Below, piece after piece: positions 54,483-64,000 of a stretch of DNA of 64,000 nt. Position numbers and translations under genes: made by a program. Where the stretch lies: assembly GCF_021432385.1 (NCBI RefSeq), contig NZ_JAEACT010000004.1, forward strand, positions 1,106,001 to 1,170,000, given 5' to 3'. This stretch comes from Clostridium hydrogenum (GTDB lineage: Bacteria > Bacillota > Clostridia > Clostridiales > Clostridiaceae). How positions within the stretch are numbered: the stretch's first letter is position 1; each line of letters begins with the position of its first letter. The notes under the pieces are model-generated. The model did not search any database and was not told where the DNA came from. It worked only from the letters and a program-made list of their open reading frames with translations.

Positions 54483-56369
54483 ATGTTTAAGTCATTTTCT
54501 AGATTTGCTAAACTACTTAAAATCGAAAAATTCAAAAATCTATCTATAATTTACAAATTATATATTTGTTTTTCGTTTATAATAGCACTTTTATTCATAT
54601 TATCCATAACAAGTTTTACTTATTATAAAAACGATAAAAGTAATACTACTTTAGCCACAGTACATCAGATGAACTCACAGACCATTGGAGAAATCGATTC
54701 CAATTTACAGAACTTAATAGACCTTACCAAAATGCCTTTGTTTTATTATAACTCAATGGAACCATATATATCAAATATTTATGGACAGGGTAAACCTGGA
54801 AATTCCAACTTAAATTTTAATTCATATTTAAATCATGATTCCTTAAGCGGGTATAATTCCATTTATAATATGATGGACTACATATTTTCTTTAAAAAGCG
54901 ACTTACATTCTGTATTCATGTTTAATTTAGACGGTACAGGCAGTTATAAATTACGTAGTGCTTCTTTATTATCTCCCTTTAATCCTTCTAATGAACCTTG
55001 GTTCTCTAAAAGCATAGAAAGCTTTGGCTCACCGGTTATAATACCTACTTATGTTTTATCTAATGTATCTGAAGTCGAAGGAAACAAATCCCTTGTATAT
55101 GGGGTTTCAAGGGCGGTCATTGATATTAACAGTTCTCAAATAAAAAATATAATTTTAATAAATGAAGATATAGGCTTCCTTGAAAATATGCTAGAAAAAT
55201 CATTGATTTATGGTGGGCAAAAAATTCTATTAGTTAATAGTAACCATTATATTATCTCCAGCACAAAAAATTCTGAAACTGGAAAAAACTTAAGTAAGGA
55301 AGAATACGATAATTTCATTAATGCATCAAAAAAAGCATCAAAAAAAATAAAAATTAACGGATTAGATTGTTTAGTTACTACCACCTCCTCTTCTTTATCA
55401 GATTGGAAAATAATAAATATAATTCCTGTAAATGAACTAAACAAAAATATAGATACCATGAAGTATAGAACTTACTTTCTCACAATCATTTTTATACTTA
55501 TTGCATTTGCATTTTTAATTATTATAACAAAACAGATTGTAAATCCATTAAAATCTCTTTCAAACATCATGAAAATAGTTGAAAAGGGTTATTTTGATGT
55601 TACTATTGATGTTACTAGCAAAGATGAAATTGGTCACTTATCTAGTGCTTTTAATTCAATGACCAAAAAGATAAAAGCCCTTATTCGCGAAGTCTATATT
55701 AATAAGTTAGCTCAAAAAGATATGGAGATTCAAATGCTTCAAAATCAGATAAATCCTCATTTTATATATAATACTTTAGAATCCATTCATATGATGGCAG
55801 AAATCAACAACGACAAAGAAAGTGCCCAAATGGCTACAACCTTAGGCAGCATATTAAGATATGGTTTGAGTAATAATAGCAATAAGCTCGTAAAAGTTAT
55901 TGATGAGATTAATAATTTAAAGTCATATATAATGCTTCAAGAAATACGATTTGATAATATTGAAAACATAGTTATCGATATTGACGATGAACTTTTTAAT
56001 GCTGAAATTATGAAATTAACCTTTCAGCCTATAGTTGAAAACTCATTATACCACGGTTTAAGTACAAGAGAAAGTGGAGGAATACTTAACATTACTGGCC
56101 ACAAAAGAGGTTCCAATATGCAATTTGAAATATCCGATAATGGAGTTGGTATGACGCAAGAGCAAACAAAATCTTTAAACGGATATATAAATAATTTAAA
56201 TCAAAACTTTAAAAGTATAGGTCTTAAAAATGTTAATTCTAGAATAAAGCTTCATTATGGAAATGAGTATGGCTTAACAATAACAAGTGAAGAAAACGTC
56301 GGTACAATTGTAAAAATACTCATGCCATACAAACTAAATAATTCTTCAAACGATAAGCTATTACCCTAG
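54483..56369 (+). CDS. YesM-type sensor histidine kinase of the mannan locus
   Basis: A 628-residue sensor: TM1 (about 29-50), an extracellular dCache-like domain to about 320, TM2 (FLTIIFILIAFAFLIIIT), a HAMP domain, phospho-site NPHFIYNTLESIHMM, and an HATPase domain (VENSLYHGL, DNGVGM). It diverges from the response regulator and should phosphorylate it in response to an extracellular manno-oligosaccharide or loaded binding protein. GAGG lies 10 nt before the ATG. A Q repeat sits in its leader. Confidence 0.9.
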   Translation: MFKSFSRFAKLLKIEKFKNLSIIYKLYICFSFIIALLFILSITSFTYYKNDKSNTTLATVHQMNSQTIGEIDSNLQNLIDLTKMPLFYYNSMEPYISNIYGQGKPGNSNLNFNSYLNHDSLSGYNSIYNMMDYIFSLKSDLHSVFMFNLDGTGSYKLRSASLLSPFNPSNEPWFSKSIESFGSPVIIPTYVLSNVSEVEGNKSLVYGVSRAVIDINSSQIKNIILINEDIGFLENMLEKSLIYGGQKILLVNSNHYIISSTKNSETGKNLSKEEYDNFINASKKASKKIKINGLDCLVTTTSSSLSDWKIINIIPVNELNKNIDTMKYRTYFLTIIFILIAFAFLIIITKQIVNPLKSLSNIMKIVEKGYFDVTIDVTSKDEIGHLSSAFNSMTKKIKALIREVYINKLAQKDMEIQMLQNQINPHFIYNTLESIHMMAEINNDKESAQMATTLGSILRYGLSNNSNKLVKVIDEINNLKSYIMLQEIRFDNIENIVIDIDDELFNAEIMKLTFQPIVENSLYHGLSTRESGGILNITGHKRGSNMQFEISDNGVGMTQEQTKSLNGYINNLNQNFKSIGLKNVNSRIKLHYGNEYGLTITSEENVGTIVKILMPYKLNNSSNDKLLP

Positions 56370-56396
56370 ATTTTCTTAGGCTTTAAAATACAAAAA

Positions 56397-56425
56397 GGCT
56401 GCTACATTAATTTTATGAAGCAGTC
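56397..56425 (+). terminator. Terminator after the sensor kinase gene
   Basis: GGCTGCT and AGCAGTC pair around an AT-rich loop and are followed by CTTCTTATTTT, about 30 bp after the kinase stop. Confidence 0.6.
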
Positions 56426-56512
56426 TCTTCTTATTTTAAAAATAAAAAACTTATGTTACAATAACATTAGTCAATTTACAAACTAGTATTATTTACGAAA
56501 TGAGGTTTTTAT

Positions 56513-56836
56513 ATGGAATGGATCTATTTAATTCTCGCAATATCCTTTGAAATCACAGCAACAACTTTAATGAAAATATCATACGGCTTTACAAAACTCC
56601 TACCAACCATTGGAACATTTTTGGGATATATTCTTTGCTTTACCTTTTTATCAATGGCCCTAAAAAAAATAAATATTAGTGTAGCTTATGCCATATGGTC
56701 TGCTGCAGGAATTGTTGTAATATCTACAATTGGAATACTTGTATTTAAAGAAAACCTTAATCTCCTTAAAGTAGTATCTATAATTCTTATTATACTAGGC
56801 GTTGTTGGTTTAAATTTAAGCGGAGTAAGTCATTAA
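56513..56836 (+). CDS. Small multidrug resistance (SMR) family exporter
   Basis: A 107-residue membrane protein with four TM helices and the essential proton/drug Glu (E13, SFEITATTLMK). YAIWSAAGIVV in TM3 is typical of EmrE/QacC-type SMR proteins. It probably forms a dual-topology homodimer, as no second SMR gene is adjacent. GAGG precedes the ATG. It converges on the SGNH esterase gene with a 3-bp gap. Confidence 0.88.
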   Translation: MEWIYLILAISFEITATTLMKISYGFTKLLPTIGTFLGYILCFTFLSMALKKINISVAYAIWSAAGIVVISTIGILVFKENLNLLKVVSIILIILGVVGLNLSGVSH

Positions 56837-56839
56837 CTA

Positions 56840-57934
56840 TTACTGAACCACTCCTACAAATATAAGCCTGAAGTTTGTTCCCTTGCATTCTGCTCTATTA
56901 CCATGTACAACTTCAAGTTCAAAATTATGCGCTCTATTCTCAAGGTCATCATAAAGATTTTCTATCTTAAACCAGCCTTGATCTCCTACCCAATCTGGCC
57001 TTTCACGTCTAGTTTCTATCCATTCTCCGCCATCTAATCTATAACGAAATTCTGCTGCTGTTTTACCAAAATCGCATGCAAGAGAGAGTCCTCGCCCTTT
57101 AAATTCAAAAGATAGTTTTGCCCCTACTGCAGCAGTTGCAAGCACCTGATCTATCATATTTTGACTTCTCCAACGTCTTACAGCCCAAGGTCCTTTAAGA
57201 TTAATCTCTGAAAAAGGTAGCTTATAAGTATTTTCCCAATTATCCTTATTTATTGGCTGTGGAAGATTTTTTCCAAAAGGAACGCCATTTAAATTAGGCT
57301 TATCTATTAATTCTTCCTGCAAGAAGTTACTTACACTTTGAGCATAAACAGAACTTCCACGTTCATCTGGATGTAGTCCATCTGGAACCCATTCTTCCCA
57401 TCTCATCATTCCACTTTTTACTTCTTCCAATGCATATAATCCCATATAAACAGAACCTATCTTATAATGTTCTGCAAGTTCCTCAAATTGTTTAACTGTA
57501 TCCGGTAACTCATCCTTCATTAAGCTTTCATACATCTCTTGGCAATAAGTATATGTCAAAACTAAATCAACCTGCTCTTTTAAAAGCTTTCTTATAAGTC
57601 CTTCTCTTGTTCTCATCCTTTTTTCACTTGGTTCATCATTATCATTTACTGCATACTCTACAAATACTATATCGCAATTTCTATTAATTATATCTCTTTC
57701 TGCTCTAAATACTGCAAGATCGCTTCCAGTTGCTCCTATAGCCGCATTTTCAACATAAATTCTAACATTAGGAAAAGTTTTTTCGAACCATCCTATTACG
57801 TATTCCGGCCATCTTTTATAGGGATCAGCATCAGTTATAGATCCTCCTATAAATCCAAGTGTTACAGTACCTTTTTTTAGCGCTTCCATTAATTTAGGAA
57901 GTCCACTTCTATGTTTATATATTTCCAATGACAT
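56840..57934 (-). CDS. SGNH acetylesterase, probable mannan-oligosaccharide deacetylase (CE17-like)
   Basis: A 364-residue enzyme. The SGNH domain carries block I GFIGGSIT (S32), GATGSD, VNDND and the late DGLHPDERG with the catalytic Asp/His. The last 120 residues are a beta-sandwich (SFEFKGRGLSL to the end), resembling the binding module of gut CE17 mannan acetylesterases. No signal peptide: it would act on imported acetylated oligosaccharides so that the GH130 enzymes can proceed. Box D upstream puts it in the mannan regulon. The family call is by motif and context. Confidence 0.75.
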   Translation of the reverse strand: MSLEIYKHRSGLPKLMEALKKGTVTLGFIGGSITDADPYKRWPEYVIGWFEKTFPNVRIYVENAAIGATGSDLAVFRAERDIINRNCDIVFVEYAVNDNDEPSEKRMRTREGLIRKLLKEQVDLVLTYTYCQEMYESLMKDELPDTVKQFEELAEHYKIGSVYMGLYALEEVKSGMMRWEEWVPDGLHPDERGSSVYAQSVSNFLQEELIDKPNLNGVPFGKNLPQPINKDNWENTYKLPFSEINLKGPWAVRRWRSQNMIDQVLATAAVGAKLSFEFKGRGLSLACDFGKTAAEFRYRLDGGEWIETRRERPDWVGDQGWFKIENLYDDLENRAHNFELEVVHGNRAECKGTNFRLIFVGVVQ

Positions 57935-57960
57935 TTTAACATCTCCTTAGTAAACGTTAT

Positions 57961-58070
57961 CTATAGGTGGATGTGAAAAAGATATACTTTAAATTTTACT
58001 ATGCCACACATAAACCTCATGAACGGCTCGTAAAAAAATGCCTATATTTTTAACATGCTCCTATATATAA
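57961..58070. repeat. P-family nested hairpin repeat, copy 2
   Basis: TATAGGTGGATGTGAAAAA and TTTTTAACATGCTCCTATA form an extended outer stem; inside are TTTTAC and GTAAAA, with a short CAT/ATG hairpin. It lies in the leader region between box D and the esterase start, so it would be transcribed with the gene. Confidence 0.7.
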
Positions 58071-58136
58071 ACTATATGATACTAAACGCTTTATTTGAAT
58101 AACAATATTTTGGATTTATTAACATTAATTCAGTAT
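58071..58136 (-). promoter_or_regulatory. Mannan regulon box D with -10
   Basis: TATTAACATTAA followed by TTCAGTAT (58129-58136); the other half is degenerate (58109-58116). TATAGT (minus, 58071-58076) lies 32 bp downstream, identical spacing to boxes A-C. It precedes the esterase gene. Confidence 0.6.
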
Positions 58137-58139
58137 ATA

Positions 58140-58182
58140 AAAAAATAGAGATACCTTTACACTTGGTATCTCTATTTTTTTA
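58140..58182. terminator. Terminator of the fructose PTS operon
   Basis: AAAAAATAGAGATACC and GGTATCTCTATTTTTT form a 16-bp perfect stem with a 9-nt loop and U-tracts in both directions, 10 bp after the EIIBC stop. Confidence 0.85.
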
Positions 58183-58192
58183 ATAAATTCTA

Positions 58193-59557
58193 TTATGCAA
58201 CTTTCTTTTTTATTACTGAAAGTATTGCTGCTCCAACAACTGTACCTGCAAGTATTGATATGATATATCCTCCAAGGTTGCTTACTACATGTGGTATAAA
58301 TAATACCCAAACTCCACCGTGAGGAACTGCAAGTGTTGCTCCAAATGCCATTGATAAAGCTCCTGTTACTGCTGAACCTACCATTATAGAAGGTATTACT
58401 CTAAGTGGATCTGCTGCTGCAAATGGTATAGCACCTTCTGTTATGAATGATAATCCTAAAGCCCAAGCTGCCTTACCTGCTTCTCTTTCTTGTTCAGTAT
58501 ATTTATTCTTAGTTATTACAGTAGAAAGTGCTATTGCAAGAGGTGGAACCATACCAGCTGCCATAACAGCTGCCATTATTGTAGTACCTGTAGTTGCTAA
58601 TGTTCCAGTTGCAAATACATATGCTGCTTTGTTAAATGGACCACCCATATCGAATGCCATCATAGCTCCTAATACTATTCCAAGAAGTGCTGCGTTTGTA
58701 CCTTGTAAACCTTTTAAGAATGCTGCCAAACCATCGTTTACTGCCTTAACTGGGTTACCTAAAATAAATACCATTATTAGTGCTATAATTAAGGTTGAAA
58801 GTACTGGTATTACCAAAACTGGCATCAATCCATCTAAAGACTTAGGAAGTCTAATATACTTTTTAATTAATACTACTGTGTAACCTGCAATGAAACCAGC
58901 AAGAAGTGCTCCTATAAATCCTGCTCCTATAGTACTTGCAAGTGCGCCGCCCACAAAACCTGGTACAAGTCCCGGTCTATCAGCTATAGAGTATGATATA
59001 TATCCTGCTAAAACAGGTAACATAAGTGCAAATGCTTGTTTTCCTGTACTAAATATAGTTTCTCCTAAAGTACCAGGTGTCTTGAAAACATAAATTCCTC
59101 CAATTGCAAATCCAATTGCTATAAGTAATCCTCCTGCAACAACAAATGGTATCATGAATGAAACACCTGTCATTAAATGCTTGTAAATACCTTTTCTTGA
59201 TTCTGACTTACTTTCAGTTGCTTCTTCTTTTTTCTCACTATCTTTATATACTGATTTTGTTTCAAGTGCCCTATTTATGAGCCCTTTGGAATCCTTAATT
59301 GCATCCTTAACAGGTACTTCAATTAATGGTTTCCCTACAAATCTTGACTTATCTACATTTGTATCTGCTGCTATGATAACAGCATCGGCTTCCTTTAAAT
59401 CACTTTCACTTATTACATTTTCTGCTCCTACCGAACCTTGAGTTTCTACTTTTATGCCAATCCCCATTTCTTTAGCTGCCATTTGTAACGCCTCTGCAGC
59501 CATATAAGTGTGTGCAATACCAGTAGGACAAGACGTTATTGCTACTAGTTTTTTCAT
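58193..59557 (-). CDS. fruA: Fructose-specific PTS enzyme IIBC
   Basis: A 454-residue PTS permease. The IIB domain (1-100) has the phosphorylated Cys in ITSCPTGIAHTYMAAEAL (C10). A Lys/Glu-rich linker (about 100-120) leads to a IIC domain with about nine TMs (KHLMTGVSFMIPFVVAGG; GGPFNKAAY; ITEGAIPFAAADPLRVIP). It imports fructose as fructose-1-phosphate. The IIA domain is a separate protein encoded just upstream. An AGGAGGAA site precedes the ATG. Confidence 0.93.
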   Translation of the reverse strand: MKKLVAITSCPTGIAHTYMAAEALQMAAKEMGIGIKVETQGSVGAENVISESDLKEADAVIIAADTNVDKSRFVGKPLIEVPVKDAIKDSKGLINRALETKSVYKDSEKKEEATESKSESRKGIYKHLMTGVSFMIPFVVAGGLLIAIGFAIGGIYVFKTPGTLGETIFSTGKQAFALMLPVLAGYISYSIADRPGLVPGFVGGALASTIGAGFIGALLAGFIAGYTVVLIKKYIRLPKSLDGLMPVLVIPVLSTLIIALIMVFILGNPVKAVNDGLAAFLKGLQGTNAALLGIVLGAMMAFDMGGPFNKAAYVFATGTLATTGTTIMAAVMAAGMVPPLAIALSTVITKNKYTEQEREAGKAAWALGLSFITEGAIPFAAADPLRVIPSIMVGSAVTGALSMAFGATLAVPHGGVWVLFIPHVVSNLGGYIISILAGTVVGAAILSVIKKKVA

Positions 59558-59623
59558 AAATATTCCTCCTCAAATAACTTAATTTATTTTAAAGTATTAA
59601 TACTGGAAGTCCTGTTTTTAGTA

Positions 59624-60067
59624 TTACTCAAATATTTTAATAAATTCATCAAAATTAGTTGCATTATATAGCTTTTCTCTGATATCTGCATGCATAAGTT
59701 TTCTTGATATTTCACTAAGTGCTCTAAGATGAACATCACTTGATTCTGTTGGAACCGCAATTAAGAAGAATAAATGTGCTGGTTCATCATCCATTGATTT
59801 ATAATCTATTCCTTTTTTGCTCAATCCAAAAGTTATAGTTGCTTCCTTTACAGCACCGCATTTTCCATGTGGAATTGCAATTCCCATTCCTATACCTGTT
59901 GAAAATTCTTCTTCTCTTTTTAGAACTGCGTTTTTTAACTCTTCTTTATTAGTTACCTTATCATCTTTATATAATATTTCTATTAATTCATCTAAAACCT
60001 CATCCTTAGTATTAGCTTTTAAATCAAATTCTACCCTATTTCTTGAAAACATTTCTTTAGTTCCCAT
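59624..60067 (-). CDS. Fructose PTS enzyme IIA
   Basis: A 147-residue IIA of the mannitol/fructose family with the phosphorylated His in GIAIPHGKC. It passes phosphate from HPr to the IIB domain of FruA. The ATG at 60067 has AGGAGG 8 nt upstream; an ATG at 60073 overlaps the fruK stop and is too close. The ribosome site is encoded within the last fruK codons, so the genes are translationally coupled. Confidence 0.92.
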   Translation of the reverse strand: MGTKEMFSRNRVEFDLKANTKDEVLDELIEILYKDDKVTNKEELKNAVLKREEEFSTGIGMGIAIPHGKCGAVKEATITFGLSKKGIDYKSMDDEPAHLFFLIAVPTESSDVHLRALSEISRKLMHADIREKLYNATNFDEFIKIFE

Positions 60068-60072
60068 TATCA

Positions 60073-61005
60073 TTACCTCCTAATTTCTATATCTACATTT
60101 TTTATTAACTTTTTTACATCTTCCAAGCTGCATGCTTGTGTGCCTTCAAGTGAAACAGTTACACCACCTGTTGCTATTGCAAACTTTAGTGTTTCCTCAT
60201 TATTATACCCATTTATCATTGAATAAATTAATGCTGCTACCATAGAATCACCTGCACCAACAGTGCTTTTTACCGGTACTTTAAGTCCTTTACCATATAT
60301 TACCTCTCCATTTGTAACAAATATAGCTCCCTTTTCTCCAAGTGAAATCAAAACTTTATCTAATCCATAATCAATAAGCTTTTTAGCCTCATATATCATA
60401 TCATTTTCGCTATCAAATCGTTTACTTAAAAGGTTTTCAAATTCATGATCATTTGGCTTAATAATATCTGGCTTTTCCTTTATACCTTCTCTTAAAAGCT
60501 CTCCTTCTGCATCTAAAATTACAAAAGCGCCTTTTTCTTTAGCTATTTTAGTCAATGTGCCGTATATATTCTTTGGTACATTTGGACTAACACCACCTGA
60601 TAATACAACTATATCTTTTTCTGAGCAAATGCTTTTAAATTTCTCTATTAAACTATTTAATTCAAACTCAGTAATTATAGGTCCAGCTTCATTAACATCA
60701 GTATAAATTTTGTTTTGATTATCTACTATTTTTGTATTTGTTCTTGTATTTTGGCTTACTTCAATAAAATCATTTTTTATATTATTGCTTTGTAATTCTT
60801 TTTCAAAGGTATCTTTTAAAATACCTCCAAGAAATCCAGTGCAATTTGAATCTATACCAAAATTTCTTAAAACCTTAGATACATTTATACCTTTTCCACC
60901 TATGTCATACCTAATTTTAGTTACTCTATTTACTTTGCCTAATGTAAAATTATCAATCGTAAGAGTTTTATCCATTGCGGGATTTAATGTAACTGTAATT
61001 ACCAA
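60073..61005 (-). CDS. fruK: 1-phosphofructokinase
   Basis: A 310-residue PfkB family kinase converting fructose-1-phosphate to fructose-1,6-bisphosphate. Motifs: TLNPAMDKT at the start, GGKGINVSKVL, and C-terminal VKSTVGAGDSMVAAL with the catalytic Asp. It starts at TTG with GGAGG about 10 nt upstream, 19 bp after fruR. The order fruR-fruK-IIA-IIBC is the standard fructose operon. Confidence 0.93.
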   Translation of the reverse strand: MVITVTLNPAMDKTLTIDNFTLGKVNRVTKIRYDIGGKGINVSKVLRNFGIDSNCTGFLGGILKDTFEKELQSNNIKNDFIEVSQNTRTNTKIVDNQNKIYTDVNEAGPIITEFELNSLIEKFKSICSEKDIVVLSGGVSPNVPKNIYGTLTKIAKEKGAFVILDAEGELLREGIKEKPDIIKPNDHEFENLLSKRFDSENDMIYEAKKLIDYGLDKVLISLGEKGAIFVTNGEVIYGKGLKVPVKSTVGAGDSMVAALIYSMINGYNNEETLKFAIATGGVTVSLEGTQACSLEDVKKLIKNVDIEIRR

Positions 61006-61024
61006 GATTAAAACACCTCCATTT

Positions 61025-61786
61025 TCATTTGCTTATTATGACATCAATACCCTTATCCCTAAACTCACTCTCTATTTCTTGTGGTATGCTTCCACTTGTA
61101 ATTATCGATGTAACATCAGATATAGGGCAAATAACAGAAAGGCAAACATTTTGAATTTTTGAACTATCCGCTACAACAATAACTTTATTTGCAGCGTTTA
61201 TCATAGCCTTTTTAGTTTGTGCTTCCGTAAAATTTGGTGTAGTTATACCTTCCACAGAAGATATTCCATTAGCCCCCATAAATGCCTTATCAACCCTGAA
61301 ATAGCTGAAAGTTTTTTCGCATATATGTCCAACCATAGCTCTTGTTTTAAATCTTAATGTTCCTCCAGTTACAACGATTTCCAAATCCTTGTTGTTTGAA
61401 AGTTCCTCTGCTATATCTATAGAATTTGTTATCACTGTTACATTTCTAGCTGTTATATTCTTTGCTATTTGTAATGTAGTAGTACCTGAATCAAGAATTA
61501 TTGTGTCTCCATCCTTAATCATACTTGCTGCTGCTTTAGCAATAGCTAATTTTTCATCCTGTCTTTCATCCTTTTTGTCTAAAAACGATGGTTCAAAGTT
61601 GGTTATATCAACCCTTACAGCACCACCATGAGTTCTTTTAAGAAGTTTTTTCTCTTCCATTTCTTGAAGGTCTCTTCTTATTGTGGCTTCTGATACATTA
61701 AAATATTCAGAAAGCTCGTTCACTTTAATACTTCCATTGTTATTTAAAATTAAGCTTATATTTTTTTGTCTTTCTTCTGCAAACAT
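61025..61786 (-). CDS. fruR: DeoR family repressor of the fructose operon
   Basis: A 253-residue regulator: HTH (1-57: VNELSEYFNVSEATIRRDLQ, RTHGGA) and a sugar-phosphate sensing DeoRC domain (DSGTTTLQIA, FMGANGIS). It probably releases its operator on binding fructose-1-phosphate. First gene of the operon, with phased operator repeats directly upstream, so it is autoregulated. Confidence 0.92.
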   Translation of the reverse strand: MFAEERQKNISLILNNNGSIKVNELSEYFNVSEATIRRDLQEMEEKKLLKRTHGGAVRVDITNFEPSFLDKKDERQDEKLAIAKAAASMIKDGDTIILDSGTTTLQIAKNITARNVTVITNSIDIAEELSNNKDLEIVVTGGTLRFKTRAMVGHICEKTFSYFRVDKAFMGANGISSVEGITTPNFTEAQTKKAMINAANKVIVVADSSKIQNVCLSVICPISDVTSIITSGSIPQEIESEFRDKGIDVIISK

Positions 61787-61796
61787 ATTAACACCA

Positions 61797-61870
61797 TTCC
61801 TATTTATATTTATTTGTGTTTATTTCTGTTTGTTTAATTATATTGTAAACGAATTCAAACATTATGTCAA
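61797..61870 (-). promoter_or_regulatory. fru operon promoter with 10-bp phased operator repeats
   Basis: On the minus strand TTGACA (61865-61870) and TACAAT (61842-61847) are 17 nt apart. Downstream are four direct repeats with 10-bp period: AAACAAACAG, AAATAAACAC, AAATAAATAT, AAATAGG. A second related tract (AAACAAACATTAAC, 61949-61971) lies upstream. These suit DeoR-type FruR binding. Confidence 0.7.
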
Positions 61871-62011
61871 TATATTTTTCGTACTTTTTTAAAAATTCTT
61901 TCAAGTTTAATCTCATTTAAGCATTTTCAATCATTTTTAAAATCATAAACAAACATTAACAAAAATAAACTCTTATTTTTTCAAGTTACTCTTTAAATTA
62001 TGAAGGTAAAA

Positions 62012-62041
62012 ATAAAAAAACTCAAGTACAAACTTGAGTTT

Positions 62042-62042
<1 letters not shown>
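62012..62042 (-). terminator. rRNA/tRNA operon terminator
   Basis: ACTCAAGT and ACTTGAGT pair around TTGT and are followed by a long U-tract on the minus strand, starting at the tRNA 3' end. Confidence 0.9.
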
Positions 62043-62117
<75 letters not shown>

Positions 62118-62130
62118 ATAAAATAAATTA

Positions 62131-62247
62131 CCCGGCAACGACCTACTCTCACACAGAGCTGCCCCTGCACTACCATTGGCGCGTTGGCTCTTAACCTTCG
62201 TGTTCGGAATGGGAACGGGTGTTACAACCAAGCAATTATCACCGGAT
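62131..62247 (-). rRNA. rrf: 5S ribosomal RNA
   Basis: About 117 nt; ends CCGGTGATAATTGC and GTCGTTGCCGGG are complementary, and ACACCCGTTCCCATTCCGAA is the typical 5S core. It lies between 23S and tRNA-Phe. The ends are approximate. Confidence 0.93.
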
Positions 62248-62324
62248 ATATTTTTATGATTGACTTCATCAGCCAATTTTTTTGAAAGTATTTTGTACTT
62301 TCAAAATTGCATAGTAATTTATAT

Positions 62325-64000
<1,676 letters not shown>

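Overview
This window comes from a low-GC Firmicute, most likely a saccharolytic Clostridium (sensu stricto). It is AT-rich, with strong AGGAGG-type ribosome binding sites, frequent GTG and TTG starts, YesM/YesN-type two-component systems, CUT1 sugar ABC importers, a fruR-fruK-fruA fructose operon, and a 23S-5S-tRNA-Phe rRNA operon end. The assignment rests on gene content and style, because no search could be run.

Layout. 1-14.2 kb is a xylan/hemicellulose block: two GH43 enzymes (one cut by the window edge), an AraC regulator, an LplABC-type importer with its YesM/YesN sensor pair, a YesL/DUF624 membrane protein and a sialate-O-acetylesterase-like carbohydrate esterase. 14.7-17.2 kb is a beta-CASP metallo-beta-lactamase ribonuclease-like protein behind an attenuator-like leader. 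18-24.3 kb holds a three-gene ABC-2 exporter and a helD / DUF6886 / metallophosphoesterase operon. 24.7-30.5 kb holds a MacB/FtsX-type ABC system whose ATPase is frameshifted, and an Orn/Lys/Arg decarboxylase. 30.6-40.7 kb holds a GH39 enzyme, a secreted GH16 lichenase, a DHA2 drug exporter, two small exported proteins of unknown role, an AraC regulator, a flagellin carrying a von Willebrand factor A domain, and a HAD hydrolase. An intact IS1182-family element sits at 41.1-43.0 kb.

43-58 kb is a coherent beta-mannan (glucomannan) utilisation locus. It has two paralogous sugar-binding lipoproteins, a permease pair, a ROK kinase, two GH130 phosphorylases, a cellobiose/mannobiose 2-epimerase, a divergent YesM/YesN pair and an SGNH acetylesterase. 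Expected flow: import of manno-oligosaccharides, epimerisation of mannobiose to mannosyl-glucose, phosphorolysis to mannose-1-phosphate plus glucose, then phosphorylation of the free hexose. Four promoters in this locus share one direct-repeat box placed exactly 32 bp upstream of a -10 hexamer, which looks like the regulon of the local response regulator. 58-61.8 kb is the fructose PTS operon, and 62 kb to the end is the rRNA operon end.

Intergenic DNA is unusually structured. There are at least three families of long palindromic repeats: (R) about 150-350 bp modular hairpin arrays bounded by tandem GTACTCT or TTCACAAT-type repeats, nine copies; (P) about 100 bp nested hairpins with apparent compensatory changes, four copies; (Q) about 100 bp near-perfect hairpins, three copies. 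They sit mostly just downstream of stop codons or at operon borders. The most novel-looking protein is the VWA-containing flagellin at 38.4-39.9 kb.
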